From assembly GCA_001799195.1 (NCBI GenBank), contig MGSU01000285.1, forward strand, positions 1-5,738: 5,738 nucleotides of DNA, written 5' to 3'. This DNA comes from Deltaproteobacteria bacterium RIFOXYA12_FULL_61_11. Its GTDB lineage: Bacteria; Bdellovibrionota_F; JAHFAK01; YA12-FULL-61-11. Numbering within the stretch: the stretch's first letter is position 1; every line of letters starts with the position of its first letter. The position numbers and the translations under genes were made by a program. The notes under the pieces are model-generated. The model had not been told where the DNA came from. It ran no database searches and worked only from the letters and a program-made list of their open reading frames with translations. Shown piece by piece: positions 1 to 5,738 of the stretch.

Positions 1-93
1 CAAGGGCCTGCCGGTCCAGCGGGTCAAGCGGGAGCTCAAGGTCCTGCCGGTGTTGCTGGCGCTGCGGGAGCCCTGGGGCCGCAGGGACCAGGC
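1..93 (+). repeat. 36-bp repeat encoding a collagen-like Gly-X-Y tract
   Basis: Bases 1-36 and 37-72 are successive 12-codon units. Both begin with a CAAGG[GT]CCTGCCGGT word and both encode QGPAG at their start. A third, degenerate partial unit (LGPQGPG) runs from 73 to 93. All ten triplets from 4 to 93 have Gly in the first position, with Pro or Ala mostly in X and Ala or Gln in Y. The tract continues to the left edge, so its full length is unknown. Such tracts form trimeric triple helices in bacterial collagen-like proteins, and repeats of this kind can change copy number. Confidence 0.85.
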
Positions 94-2859
94 GTCTACA
101 CCATCTTGAACGTCGAAGCGGTGCATGACGGCGCCAATAAGACCGTGCGCGTGGTATTCGAAGGCCTCAGCGCCGACGCCGACCTCAGCAAGACCAGTCT
201 CCTCTTTAAGAAGACCCTGTACCAGACCGAACTCGACCAGGCCGCCACGGACGGGACGGACGTGAGCTATACGGTCAATGACGACGATGAGCGGGTTCTG
301 ACCGTCTATAAGGGCGACTACGGCGCCGGTACGCACAGCACCGGTTCCAGTACCCTGAACGACGGCTTCCTCCAACCCAACGACTTCTTCCTGTTGTTCC
401 TGTCCGGGTTCTCGCATGCCGCTTTCAATGACGAAGACCTCGAGCAAATCGAGGCGTATCTCGACGCCCAGTTCGACATGGAAGGCGCCTTCACGGTCAG
501 CACCGAGGACGCCGGCGGAGGTTTGACCGCGGTTCTCTACACCGCCAAAAAGAAGATCAGCGTGGACGGGTGGGGCGACAAGCTCGACGAGGGCGTGTTG
601 ATCGATCCGTTGCCGGAGGGCCTGCTCACCGACGCCGACGGCAATCCCAACCTGGGCGGTTTCCTGTATCTGCTCGAGGACAGCCAGGACTGGATCGACG
701 CCGAACCCTATACCTGCAAGGTCACGGTCAATGATGCCGGAGCAGTTCCCGATAGGGAAGATGGCACGCTCGCGGATAACTCGACCATTACCTTCAATTT
801 CTTCGACGAGGACGATACGCCGGTGCTGATGGACGGGCATGGTCTGGCCGCCGCGATGGAAGCCAAGCTCCAGCTCGCGCCCTTCACCTACGCCGAAGAG
901 GACATCGAGGATACCCTCCTCCGCACCGACGCCACCAGCATCACGGTAACCGTGGACGGCGAGCTCGAACTGCACGCGAACCAGAAGACCGCCACGGCCG
1001 GCAAGACCGTGACCTTCGAGGCCTACACCCTCAGCTCGGCCTCGGGCCTGGGAAATCGCAAGGCGGTGAGCTGCCTCATCGCCGACGTGACCGTACCCAC
1101 CTATACGGTGAGTGCGACCTGCACCATCGACGAGGACAACCGGGTCGAGGAGAACTGCAACATCGTGGTCACCTTCTCCGAGACCATGGAAAACACGGCT
1201 GGGGAAGTCGCCGACCGGATCAACGACGTGCTCGAAACAGCCTCGGGTTGCACGAACTTCAACGTGGCTCCCCCCACGGGTAATGCCGCGGTATTCACCG
1301 CGACGGTCCCGGCGACCTGCAACCAGGACGGCGTGACCACCCCGGTCAACTTCGCCCTGGCCAACCAGGCTACGGTGACCGATGTGAACCTGATCAAGGT
1401 CGCACAAGACCAAACCCTGACCTACGATCCGCCCACGGCTCCGCGCTACGAGATCCGCGTCATCACCACTGTGACTCTGGACGAGGACTACACCGCGAAA
1501 CCGACCGATACTCTCCAGTTCGGCTTCGACGAGAACATGGAGAACGCCGACGCCGAGATCCGCAAGGCGATCGTCGCGGCAATCAAGGCTTCCCCAGCGG
1601 TCACCGGCACGGCCAAGAACGCTCTCACCGAGGGCGATGTTACCGTTGGAGCCTGCCCGGCCGATGGCGGTACCAACTACGGGATCTGGTTGACCGATGA
1701 CGCCGACGTGTCCCCGGATGTGGCCTTCCATTCCGTGCAGTGCTGGAACCTAGTTCTGCCCGCCGCCACCGACCTGGTGACCTCGGCCGCGGGCATCCGC
1801 ATCACCCTCGAGGCCCAGACCGATGCCATGGACGACCACGAGATCGACCTGGCCCGCGCCCACAGCAAACCCCTGGTCTACGATCCGCCCAAGCCGCCCA
1901 CCTTCACGGTGACCGCGACCCAGGGCACCGAAGGGACCGAGGGCAGTGACCCGGCCGACGAGAACGTCTGGTGCGACGGTCAGCTCCAGGAAGGCGACCG
2001 GATCGTCTTCACCTTCAGCGAGCCGATGGAGAACGGGGCCAAGGAAGTTGCTCTCGCGATCGTGGCCTGGTTCAACGGCGCGGACGCGAACGGCAGCGGC
2101 AACGTCGCCACCACGGACGTCAACCCCGAGACCGGGAACGCCGCGGTCTTCACCCTGACCCTGCCCGAGGGTTCCTACATCGACACCAATGCCGAGAAGA
2201 ACGTGAATCTCGGCGGCGGGCTGAAGGACCTCAATGACATGGTGCTGAGCCCCAGCTCGGCCACCCTGACCAAGTACGATGTCCTCGAGGCGGCCCTTGC
2301 CATCACCAACAACTATATCGCCAAGGACGACCTGTTCATCGAAGAGGACAAGATGGTCATCACCTTCACGCCCTCCGGCTTCGCCCCGCACACCTGCGAG
2401 ATGAACGATTTCATCACCTTGGGTGCTGTCCAGAAGGCCGTCGACACCCTCATGGGAGCCGAGGTCGCGATGGTCGAGTCCAACGGTGACGGCGCTGGTG
2501 AGAATACGCCGGACAATGTCTACACCATCACCATCCTGCCCAACCGCGAATTCGCGCCCAAACCCGAGGGTTCGACCCTGGCCATCACCGGAGCGCAGAT
2601 CGAATATGCCAAGCGCTTCATCGCCGGAGACGTGGTCAAGGCGAACTTCAACCTCGAGATCGAGGACGCCTCGACCCGCCGCACCGCGGCCTTCAGCGCG
2701 AAAGACACCACGGCGCCCAACGCGGCCTTCTACAAGTCGACGGCCGAGTTCACCAAGGGCGTGTGGGAGTTGATCGGCACCGAGGGCATGGGGCATGACT
2801 TCGTGTCCTGGGAAGAGTTTGCCGACTTCGAGGCCGTCTTCGATACCAGCCACGATTGA
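1..2859 (+). CDS. Collagen-like repeat protein with tandem Ig-like/Big_5-like modules (5' partial)
   Basis: The reading frame is open from base 1 to a TGA at 2857-2859 (952 codons visible), so the true start lies upstream. The TTG at 106 is only an internal codon. Visible residues 2-31 are ten uninterrupted Gly-X-Y triplets, a collagen-like segment. About six modules follow, each opening with a [YF]-T-[VI]-like strand, near residues 32-235, 236-367, 368-482, 483-634, 635-760 and 761-900. Modules 3, 4 and 5 carry FSETMEN (392-398), FDENMEN (509-515) and FSEPMEN (672-678), each followed by a predicted amphipathic helix. Modules 3 and 5 share TGNAAVFT, and YDPP linkers join modules 3-4 and 4-5. 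The FSEPM-type signature resembles bacterial Ig-like Big_5 domains, which is a family inference. The protein is rich in Asp and Glu, with Asp/Asn loops such as DADGNPN (211-217) that could bind calcium. No LPxTG or C-terminal membrane segment is seen. A secreted or surface adhesin or structural role is inferred; signal and anchor are not visible. Confidence 0.85.
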   Translation, partial: QGPAGPAGQAGAQGPAGVAGAAGALGPQGPGVYTILNVEAVHDGANKTVRVVFEGLSADADLSKTSLLFKKTLYQTELDQAATDGTDVSYTVNDDDERVLTVYKGDYGAGTHSTGSSTLNDGFLQPNDFFLLFLSGFSHAAFNDEDLEQIEAYLDAQFDMEGAFTVSTEDAGGGLTAVLYTAKKKISVDGWGDKLDEGVLIDPLPEGLLTDADGNPNLGGFLYLLEDSQDWIDAEPYTCKVTVNDAGAVPDREDGTLADNSTITFNFFDEDDTPVLMDGHGLAAAMEAKLQLAPFTYAEEDIEDTLLRTDATSITVTVDGELELHANQKTATAGKTVTFEAYTLSSASGLGNRKAVSCLIADVTVPTYTVSATCTIDEDNRVEENCNIVVTFSETMENTAGEVADRINDVLETASGCTNFNVAPPTGNAAVFTATVPATCNQDGVTTPVNFALANQATVTDVNLIKVAQDQTLTYDPPTAPRYEIRVITTVTLDEDYTAKPTDTLQFGFDENMENADAEIRKAIVAAIKASPAVTGTAKNALTEGDVTVGACPADGGTNYGIWLTDDADVSPDVAFHSVQCWNLVLPAATDLVTSAAGIRITLEAQTDAMDDHEIDLARAHSKPLVYDPPKPPTFTVTATQGTEGTEGSDPADENVWCDGQLQEGDRIVFTFSEPMENGAKEVALAIVAWFNGADANGSGNVATTDVNPETGNAAVFTLTLPEGSYIDTNAEKNVNLGGGLKDLNDMVLSPSSATLTKYDVLEAALAITNNYIAKDDLFIEEDKMVITFTPSGFAPHTCEMNDFITLGAVQKAVDTLMGAEVAMVESNGDGAGENTPDNVYTITILPNREFAPKPEGSTLAITGAQIEYAKRFIAGDVVKANFNLEIEDASTRRTAAFSAKDTTAPNAAFYKSTAEFTKGVWELIGTEGMGHDFVSWEEFADFEAVFDTSHD

Positions 2860-2914
2860 CCTTACCCCGCGAGTGCAACCGTTTACGCCTACCGTCCCTT
2901 CCCCATCAGTGATG

Positions 2915-2930
2915 CCCGCAGGGAAGCGGG
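2915..2930 (+). terminator. Short GC hairpin between genes, weak terminator candidate
   Basis: CCCGC (2915-2919) and GCGGG (2926-2930) are perfect inverted arms around the loop AGGGAA. T-A and G-U pairs could extend the stem by two. It lies 55 bases after the collagen-like gene. No run of T follows (the next bases are TACCATCC), so it is not a standard rho-independent terminator. It may simply be an mRNA hairpin, and the two genes may be co-transcribed. Confidence 0.25.
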
Positions 2931-2957
2931 TACCATCCTTCCCGAGGTCCGGCACTT

Positions 2958-2961
2958 GAGG
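2958..2961 (+). promoter_or_regulatory. Shine-Dalgarno that fixes the xdhC-like start at 2968
   Basis: GAGG lies six bases before the ATG at 2968. An in-frame TTG at 2956 overlaps this site, so choosing it would place the ribosome binding site inside the gene. No other start codon occurs in frame back to the preceding stop at 2857. ATG 2968 is therefore preferred. Confidence 0.55.
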
Positions 2962-2967
2962 TCGTCC

Positions 2968-3459
2968 ATGCAACCAACGGAACTCCTTTACCTCTTCGGC
3001 GGCGGGCACGTCGGTCGCGCCCTCGTCAAGGCTCTCTCCGGCACCCGCTTCGAGGTACACATACTCGACGACCGGCCTGCCTGGCTCGACGAGCGCACCG
3101 ACGGGTTGCCTCATGGTACGGTAAGACACTGTCTCCCTTGGGAGGAGGCCGTCGATCTCCTCCCCCTCGAACGGGCCGAGCACCTCTACGTCGCGATCAT
3201 GACCTACAGCCATGCTATCGACGACCGCCTCTTGCGGGCAGTACTGGGCAAGCCCATGGTCTATCTGGGGATGATCGGCAGTCGCACCAAGTGGAAGATC
3301 TTCTCCCGCGAGCTCCTCGCCGATGGTTTTACCCAGAGCTTGATCGAGAGCGTCCACTGTCCGATCGGTCTCCCCATCGGCGGCAAGCGGCCGGCCGAGA
3401 TCGCCCTGAGCGTGGCCGCCGAGTTGCTCGACGTCGCTCGGGCCCGGCACAAGGGCTGA
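2968..3459 (+). CDS. XdhC/CoxI-family Rossmann-domain protein (molybdenum hydroxylase accessory type)
   Basis: The 163-residue product is almost entirely the XdhC C-terminal Rossmann domain. LYLFGGGHVG at 7-16 is the dinucleotide-fold glycine loop, and a DDRP motif (34-37) ends the second strand. AIMTYSHAIDDRLL (76-89) corresponds to the family's MTH-H-D segment. YLGMIGSRTKW (99-109) and HCPIGLPIGGKRPAEI (130-145) are the most diagnostic blocks. Family members deliver or sulfurate molybdenum cofactor for xanthine dehydrogenase and related hydroxylases in the cytoplasm. Usual XdhC proteins are about 250-350 residues and carry an extra N-terminal CoxI-like domain, which is absent here. No molybdoenzyme gene is visible nearby. 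The gene follows the collagen-like gene by 108 bp in the same frame and converges on the minus-strand gene 38 bp downstream. The fold assignment is firm; the exact partner enzyme is unknown. Confidence 0.88.
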   Translation: MQPTELLYLFGGGHVGRALVKALSGTRFEVHILDDRPAWLDERTDGLPHGTVRHCLPWEEAVDLLPLERAEHLYVAIMTYSHAIDDRLLRAVLGKPMVYLGMIGSRTKWKIFSRELLADGFTQSLIESVHCPIGLPIGGKRPAEIALSVAAELLDVARARHKG

Positions 3460-3497
3460 GCGCAGGGTTTCCTACTCTTTCTTGCTGCCCCTTTGCA

Positions 3498-4088
3498 TCA
3501 ATGCAGAAGCAACTTCAGGTTTTTCTGGTGGGAGGTGACTTCGTCTTGCACCTCTCGTATTGGCGAACCCTTGTAGCCCAGCATGAGGACCGGCGAGGTG
3601 TGGGGAATGACCGCAGCTCCGACGAGTGGGGTACCGACGGCAAGGGTGGTGCAGGCCGTGCTGTCGAGGGGAAAGACCGCTTCTCGAACCTCGCGGTCAG
3701 GTAGCGGGATGTAATGGGCCAAGATGTTACCACCGCCGTAGTGATAGACAATGCAGACGCTGCAACTCCGGGTGAGGGCCACTGCCTTGTGCTCGCCGAG
3801 GATGGAGAGGGGGATTTCTTGGGCCGGGGTATACCGTCCCGAGGCAAGGAAGTCTTCAAACCGCTGCAAGGTGATCGTCCAATTCCGAAAATTGGTGTCC
3901 TCGTTCAGGGTATTGTTGAAAATGTCCAGGGTCGTTTTTTCTCCCCGCGCCCAGAGGAAGGAGAGGGCATGTTCTTTGTAACTGCTGGGTTTCTTCTTCC
4001 TCCCCCACAGAGCCTTCTCGGCATTCTTCAGGGCGGTTTTTCCCTCGAGGGAGCTGCGGAAGACGATCGTGGTGTGTTCCTCGACCAT
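3498..4088 (-). CDS. Hypothetical protein, 196 aa, family not recognised
   Basis: I do not recognise this family. The start is taken at the ATG whose complement is 4086-4088, because a GGGGG stretch sits five bases upstream and an extended -10 lies about 30 bases upstream. A TTG at 4160 would add 24 residues but would lie upstream of that promoter. The stop is TGA (complement of 3498-3500). The N-terminal half is polar and basic, with an ALWGRKKKPSSY patch (26-37) and a predicted-helical, aromatic-rich stretch near 40-82. The C-terminal half (about 100-180) is beta-rich and hydrophobic, with YHYGGGN (115-121), three cysteines (109, 112, 146) and an STACTTLAVGTPLVGAAV segment (143-160). That segment distantly recalls the C-terminal fold of GreA/Rnk-type proteins, which is too weak to assign. 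There is no signal peptide or clear membrane span. AGG codons and lower codon bias than its neighbours hint at separate ancestry. It is convergent with the xdhC-like gene and divergent from hsdM. Confidence 0.65.
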   Translation of the reverse strand: MVEEHTTIVFRSSLEGKTALKNAEKALWGRKKKPSSYKEHALSFLWARGEKTTLDIFNNTLNEDTNFRNWTITLQRFEDFLASGRYTPAQEIPLSILGEHKAVALTRSCSVCIVYHYGGGNILAHYIPLPDREVREAVFPLDSTACTTLAVGTPLVGAAVIPHTSPVLMLGYKGSPIREVQDEVTSHQKNLKLLLH

Positions 4089-4118
4089 AATGACCCCCGG
4101 GATGCATGGATGCTGGTA

Positions 4119-4127
4119 AGTATAACA
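4119..4127 (-). promoter_or_regulatory. Extended -10 promoter for the 196-aa minus-strand gene
   Basis: Read on the minus strand, 4127 to 4119 is TGTTATACT. This is a TG-N-TATACT extended -10, one mismatch from consensus in the hexamer. The hexamer at the -35 position, 17 bp away (CAGCAT, complement of 4142-4147), is poor, as is common with extended -10 promoters. Transcription would begin near 4112, giving a leader of about 24 nt before the ATG at 4088. The sigma-70 type is inferred from sequence only. Confidence 0.45.
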
Positions 4128-4190
4128 CGGGTGGACGGCCGATGCTGACAGATGCGGCAAAGGGACCTGTCACCTTCTCCATCCGGACCA

Positions 4191-4231
4191 GGTGTGCTTG
4201 CTCTCAGGTTTCCTGCTCGGGTGTGCTTGCT
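4191..4231. repeat. 12-bp direct repeat GGTGTGCTTGCT
   Basis: GGTGTGCTTGCT occurs at 4191-4202 and identically at 4220-4231, an offset of 29 bp. It overlaps a perfect 7-bp inverted repeat, CTCTCAG (4201-4207) with CTGAGAG (4230-4236), so the second copy runs into the right arm. No further copies are visible in the window. It could be a protein binding site or a small duplication; no function can be assigned. Confidence 0.6.
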
Positions 4232-4287
4232 GAGAGGGAGGTCTGTGGCTGCTGCCACCGTGCGAACCCCACAGGGATATGGGGGCA

Positions 4288-4345
4288 ATGTCATTATTGG
4301 CTACGCAGTGGATTTACTAAATAGATACTTTCAGCAGTATTCTGG
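4288..4345 (+). promoter_or_regulatory. AT-rich patch, possible hsdM promoter region
   Basis: This segment is much richer in A/T than the rest of the window. It includes TTGGCT (-35-like) followed by several A/T hexamers (TAAATA, TAGATA, GATACT), none at ideal spacing with a strong match. A 5-bp inverted repeat, ATACT (4325-4329) with AGTAT (4336-4340), lies within it and could be an operator half-site pair. It is about 130-190 bases before the hsdM start, so a promoter here would give a long leader. Confidence 0.25.
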
Positions 4346-4475
4346 GTTGCGAGACCAAATCCCTTGACCCTCCTCGGGAACACCGCAAACATAGGAGAAC
4401 TTGGAAGACCTCTTGGGCTCGCGTATGCTGTAGGCCGCGAAGGCGGCAGATGGATGGCGATTGGGGTAGGAACTC

Positions 4476-5738
4476 ATGTTCGAACAGGTTTTCAAGAACA
4501 TCGATGACGTCCTCTGGAAAGAGGCGGGCTGCACGACCGAGCTGGATTACACCGAGCAGACCTCGTGGCTGCTGTTTCTGAAGTATCTTGACGGCCTGGA
4601 GCAGGACCGCGCCGACGAAGCGGCCCTCGGAGGTAAGCCCTACACCTTCATTCTTGACCAGCCCTATCGCTGGGAAACCTGGGCTGCGCCCAAGGGACAA
4701 GACGGCAAGCTCGACCACCATGCCGCACTCACCGGAGACGACCTGCGCGATTTCGTCGACCGGAAGCTCTTTCCGTATCTGCACGGATTCACCCTGCGAG
4801 CCTCGGGACCGGACACCATCGACTACAAGATTGGCCAGATTTTCGGGGAAATCAAAAACAAGATTTCCAGTGGTTACAACCTACGCGAGATCATCGACCA
4901 CATCGACGGTCTGCGCTTCCGCTCTCAGGTGGAAAAGCACGAGCTCTCCGCGCTTTACGAAGAGAAGATCAAGCGCATGGGCAACGCCGGGCGCAACGGC
5001 GGCGAGTATTACACCCCACGTCCGCTTATTCGCGCCATGGTCAAGGTGGTTGCTCCAAAGCTGGGGGAAACCATCTATGACGGCGCCTGCGGTTCGGCGG
5101 GCTTTTTGTGCGAGGCCTTCGACTACCTTCGGCAAACCAACCCGCAGCGCACCACCGCACAAGACCAGGCCCTGCAGGAAAGGACCTTCTACGGAAAAGA
5201 GAAGAAGTCGCTGGCCTATGTCATCGCGATCATGAACTTGATCCTGCACGGCCTCGAAGCCCCGAACATCCTGCACACCAACACCTTGTCGGAAAACCTG
5301 GCCGACCTCGAAGAGAAAGACCGCTTTGACCTCATCTTGGCCAATCCGCCCTTCGGCGGCAAGGAGCGCAAAGAGGTCCAGCAGAACTTTCCCATTCGCA
5401 CCGGCGAAACCGCCTTCCTTTTTTTGCAGCACTTCATCAAGAGGCTCAAGGCCGGGGGCCGGGCGGGCGTGGTCATCAAGAACACCTTTTTGTCCAACAC
5501 CGACCATGCCTCGGTCAGCCTGCGTAAGTTGCTCTTCGAAAGCTGCAACCTGCACACCGTGCTCGATTGTCCCGGCGGCACCTTCCAGGGTGCGGGGGTC
5601 AAGACCGTGGTGCTCTTCTTTGAGAAAGGCACGAAGACGCGCAAGGTCTGGTTCTACCAGCTCGACCCCGGCCGCAACCTGGGTAAGACCAACCCGCTGG
5701 GCGACGCCGACCTCGCCGAGTTCATCGCGCTGCAGAAG
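4476..5738 (+). CDS. hsdM: Type I restriction-modification DNA methyltransferase subunit HsdM (3' partial)
   Basis: The frame opens at ATG 4476 and is still open at the window end, with 421 codons visible; family members are about 480-530 residues. The start is secure: an in-frame TAG at 4467 excludes upstream starts, and TAGGA (4467-4471) is the ribosome binding site, four bases before the ATG. Residues 1-150 match the helical HsdM N-terminal domain (EQTSWLLFLKYLD at 27-39). The methyltransferase core follows: GEYYTPR (176-182), the SAM-binding motif I DGACGSAGFL (202-211), FYGKEKK (238-244) at the motif II position, and catalytic motif IV NPPF (290-293). The NPPF class methylates adenine at N6. 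HsdM works with HsdS for specificity and with HsdR for cleavage, and protects host DNA. HsdS and HsdR are expected downstream but are not in the window. No disabling mutation is seen in the visible part. Confidence 0.95.
   Translation, partial: MFEQVFKNIDDVLWKEAGCTTELDYTEQTSWLLFLKYLDGLEQDRADEAALGGKPYTFILDQPYRWETWAAPKGQDGKLDHHAALTGDDLRDFVDRKLFPYLHGFTLRASGPDTIDYKIGQIFGEIKNKISSGYNLREIIDHIDGLRFRSQVEKHELSALYEEKIKRMGNAGRNGGEYYTPRPLIRAMVKVVAPKLGETIYDGACGSAGFLCEAFDYLRQTNPQRTTAQDQALQERTFYGKEKKSLAYVIAIMNLILHGLEAPNILHTNTLSENLADLEEKDRFDLILANPPFGGKERKEVQQNFPIRTGETAFLFLQHFIKRLKAGGRAGVVIKNTFLSNTDHASVSLRKLLFESCNLHTVLDCPGGTFQGAGVKTVVLFFEKGTKTRKVWFYQLDPGRNLGKTNPLGDADLAEFIALQK

Larger units (their letters stand above)
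4089..4475. other. Divergent intergenic region without a credible gene
   Basis: This stretch of 387 bases separates the minus-strand orphan gene from hsdM. It holds the orphan gene's promoter at its left end, a 12-bp direct repeat and an overlapping inverted repeat (4191-4236), and an AT-rich patch (about 4288-4345). It ends with the hsdM ribosome binding site. Short open frames in it lack a convincing ribosome binding site or conserved character. I see no tRNA, riboswitch or insertion-sequence end. Confidence 0.6.

Noticed and set aside
1750-3450. Very long open frame on the minus strand across the collagen-like and xdhC-like genes
   Set aside because: It lies antisense to two well-supported genes in GC-rich DNA, its composition is Gly/Val/Asp-skewed as expected from reverse reading of G/C-ending codons, and it shows no recognisable motifs.
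3460-3510. Bidirectional terminator between the convergent genes
   Set aside because: Only very short inverted words such as TGCAT/ATGCA with a two-base loop are present, with no stable stem followed by a T run.
3714-4148. Plus-strand open frame of 144 codons opposite the orphan gene
   Set aside because: Its sequence is low in protein-like features, while the minus-strand frame has a promoter, a ribosome binding site and a varied composition.
4106-4324. Cys-rich 72-codon open frame in the divergent region
   Set aside because: The several cysteines looked interesting, but there is no good ribosome binding site, it overlaps the opposite promoter, and no zinc-ribbon or toxin-like spacing is convincing.
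4393-4433. Possible 10-codon leader peptide (TTG 4401 to TAG 4431) before hsdM
   Set aside because: The AGGAG word is only three bases from the TTG, too close for normal initiation, and no attenuator hairpin follows.
4317-4784. Minus-strand open frame of 155 codons across the hsdM start
   Set aside because: It overlaps the intact HsdM N-terminal domain, which has a clear start and family match.
5079-5108. Motif I of HsdM reads DGACGSAGF rather than DPACGTGGF
   Set aside because: The Gly and Ser/Ala substitutions are a known variation in an HsdM subgroup, and the key Asp and the glycine are kept, so it is not evidence of inactivity.
4881-5555. Minus-strand open frame of 224 codons inside hsdM
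   Set aside because: It is antisense to the methyltransferase core, whose motifs I and IV lie in the plus-strand frame.

Overview
The window is GC-rich bacterial DNA with closely packed genes and G/C-ending codons. A Gram-negative proteobacterium is plausible from the XdhC-type and HsdM-type genes, but nothing here fixes the taxon. There is no rRNA, tRNA, CRISPR array or recognisable insertion sequence. Two of the four genes are cut by the window edges.

Layout: (1) 1-2859, plus strand, is the 3' part of a large, acidic, repetitive and probably secreted or surface protein. It enters the window inside a collagen-like Gly-X-Y tract (4-93) built on a 36-bp higher-order repeat. About six tandem beta-sandwich-like modules follow, three of them with a near-identical F-[ST/G]-[FS/D]-E-x-M-E-N type signature. 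(2) 2968-3459, plus strand, is a compact XdhC/CoxI-family Rossmann domain protein, a molybdenum-hydroxylase maturation factor type, without the usual N-terminal CoxI-like domain. (3) 3498-4088, minus strand, is convergent with the xdhC-like gene. It is an unrecognised 196-residue protein with its own extended -10 promoter. (4) 4089-4475 is a noncoding stretch of nearly 400 bp with small direct and inverted repeats and an AT-rich patch. It carries the divergent upstream regions of genes 3 and 5'-hsdM. (5) 4476-5738, plus strand, is the first 421 codons of hsdM, the N6-adenine methyltransferase subunit of a type I restriction-modification system. It runs off the right edge, so hsdS and hsdR would be expected beyond it.

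The genes do not form one pathway. The window reads as a junction: a surface-protein gene and a housekeeping-type cofactor gene, then an orphan gene, then the start of a defence locus. The items most worth a second look are the collagen-stalk/beta-module protein, the lone XdhC Rossmann domain away from any visible molybdoenzyme gene, and the orphan gene with its promoter bracketed by a 7-bp repeat. No clearly new multi-gene system can be demonstrated from this window alone.
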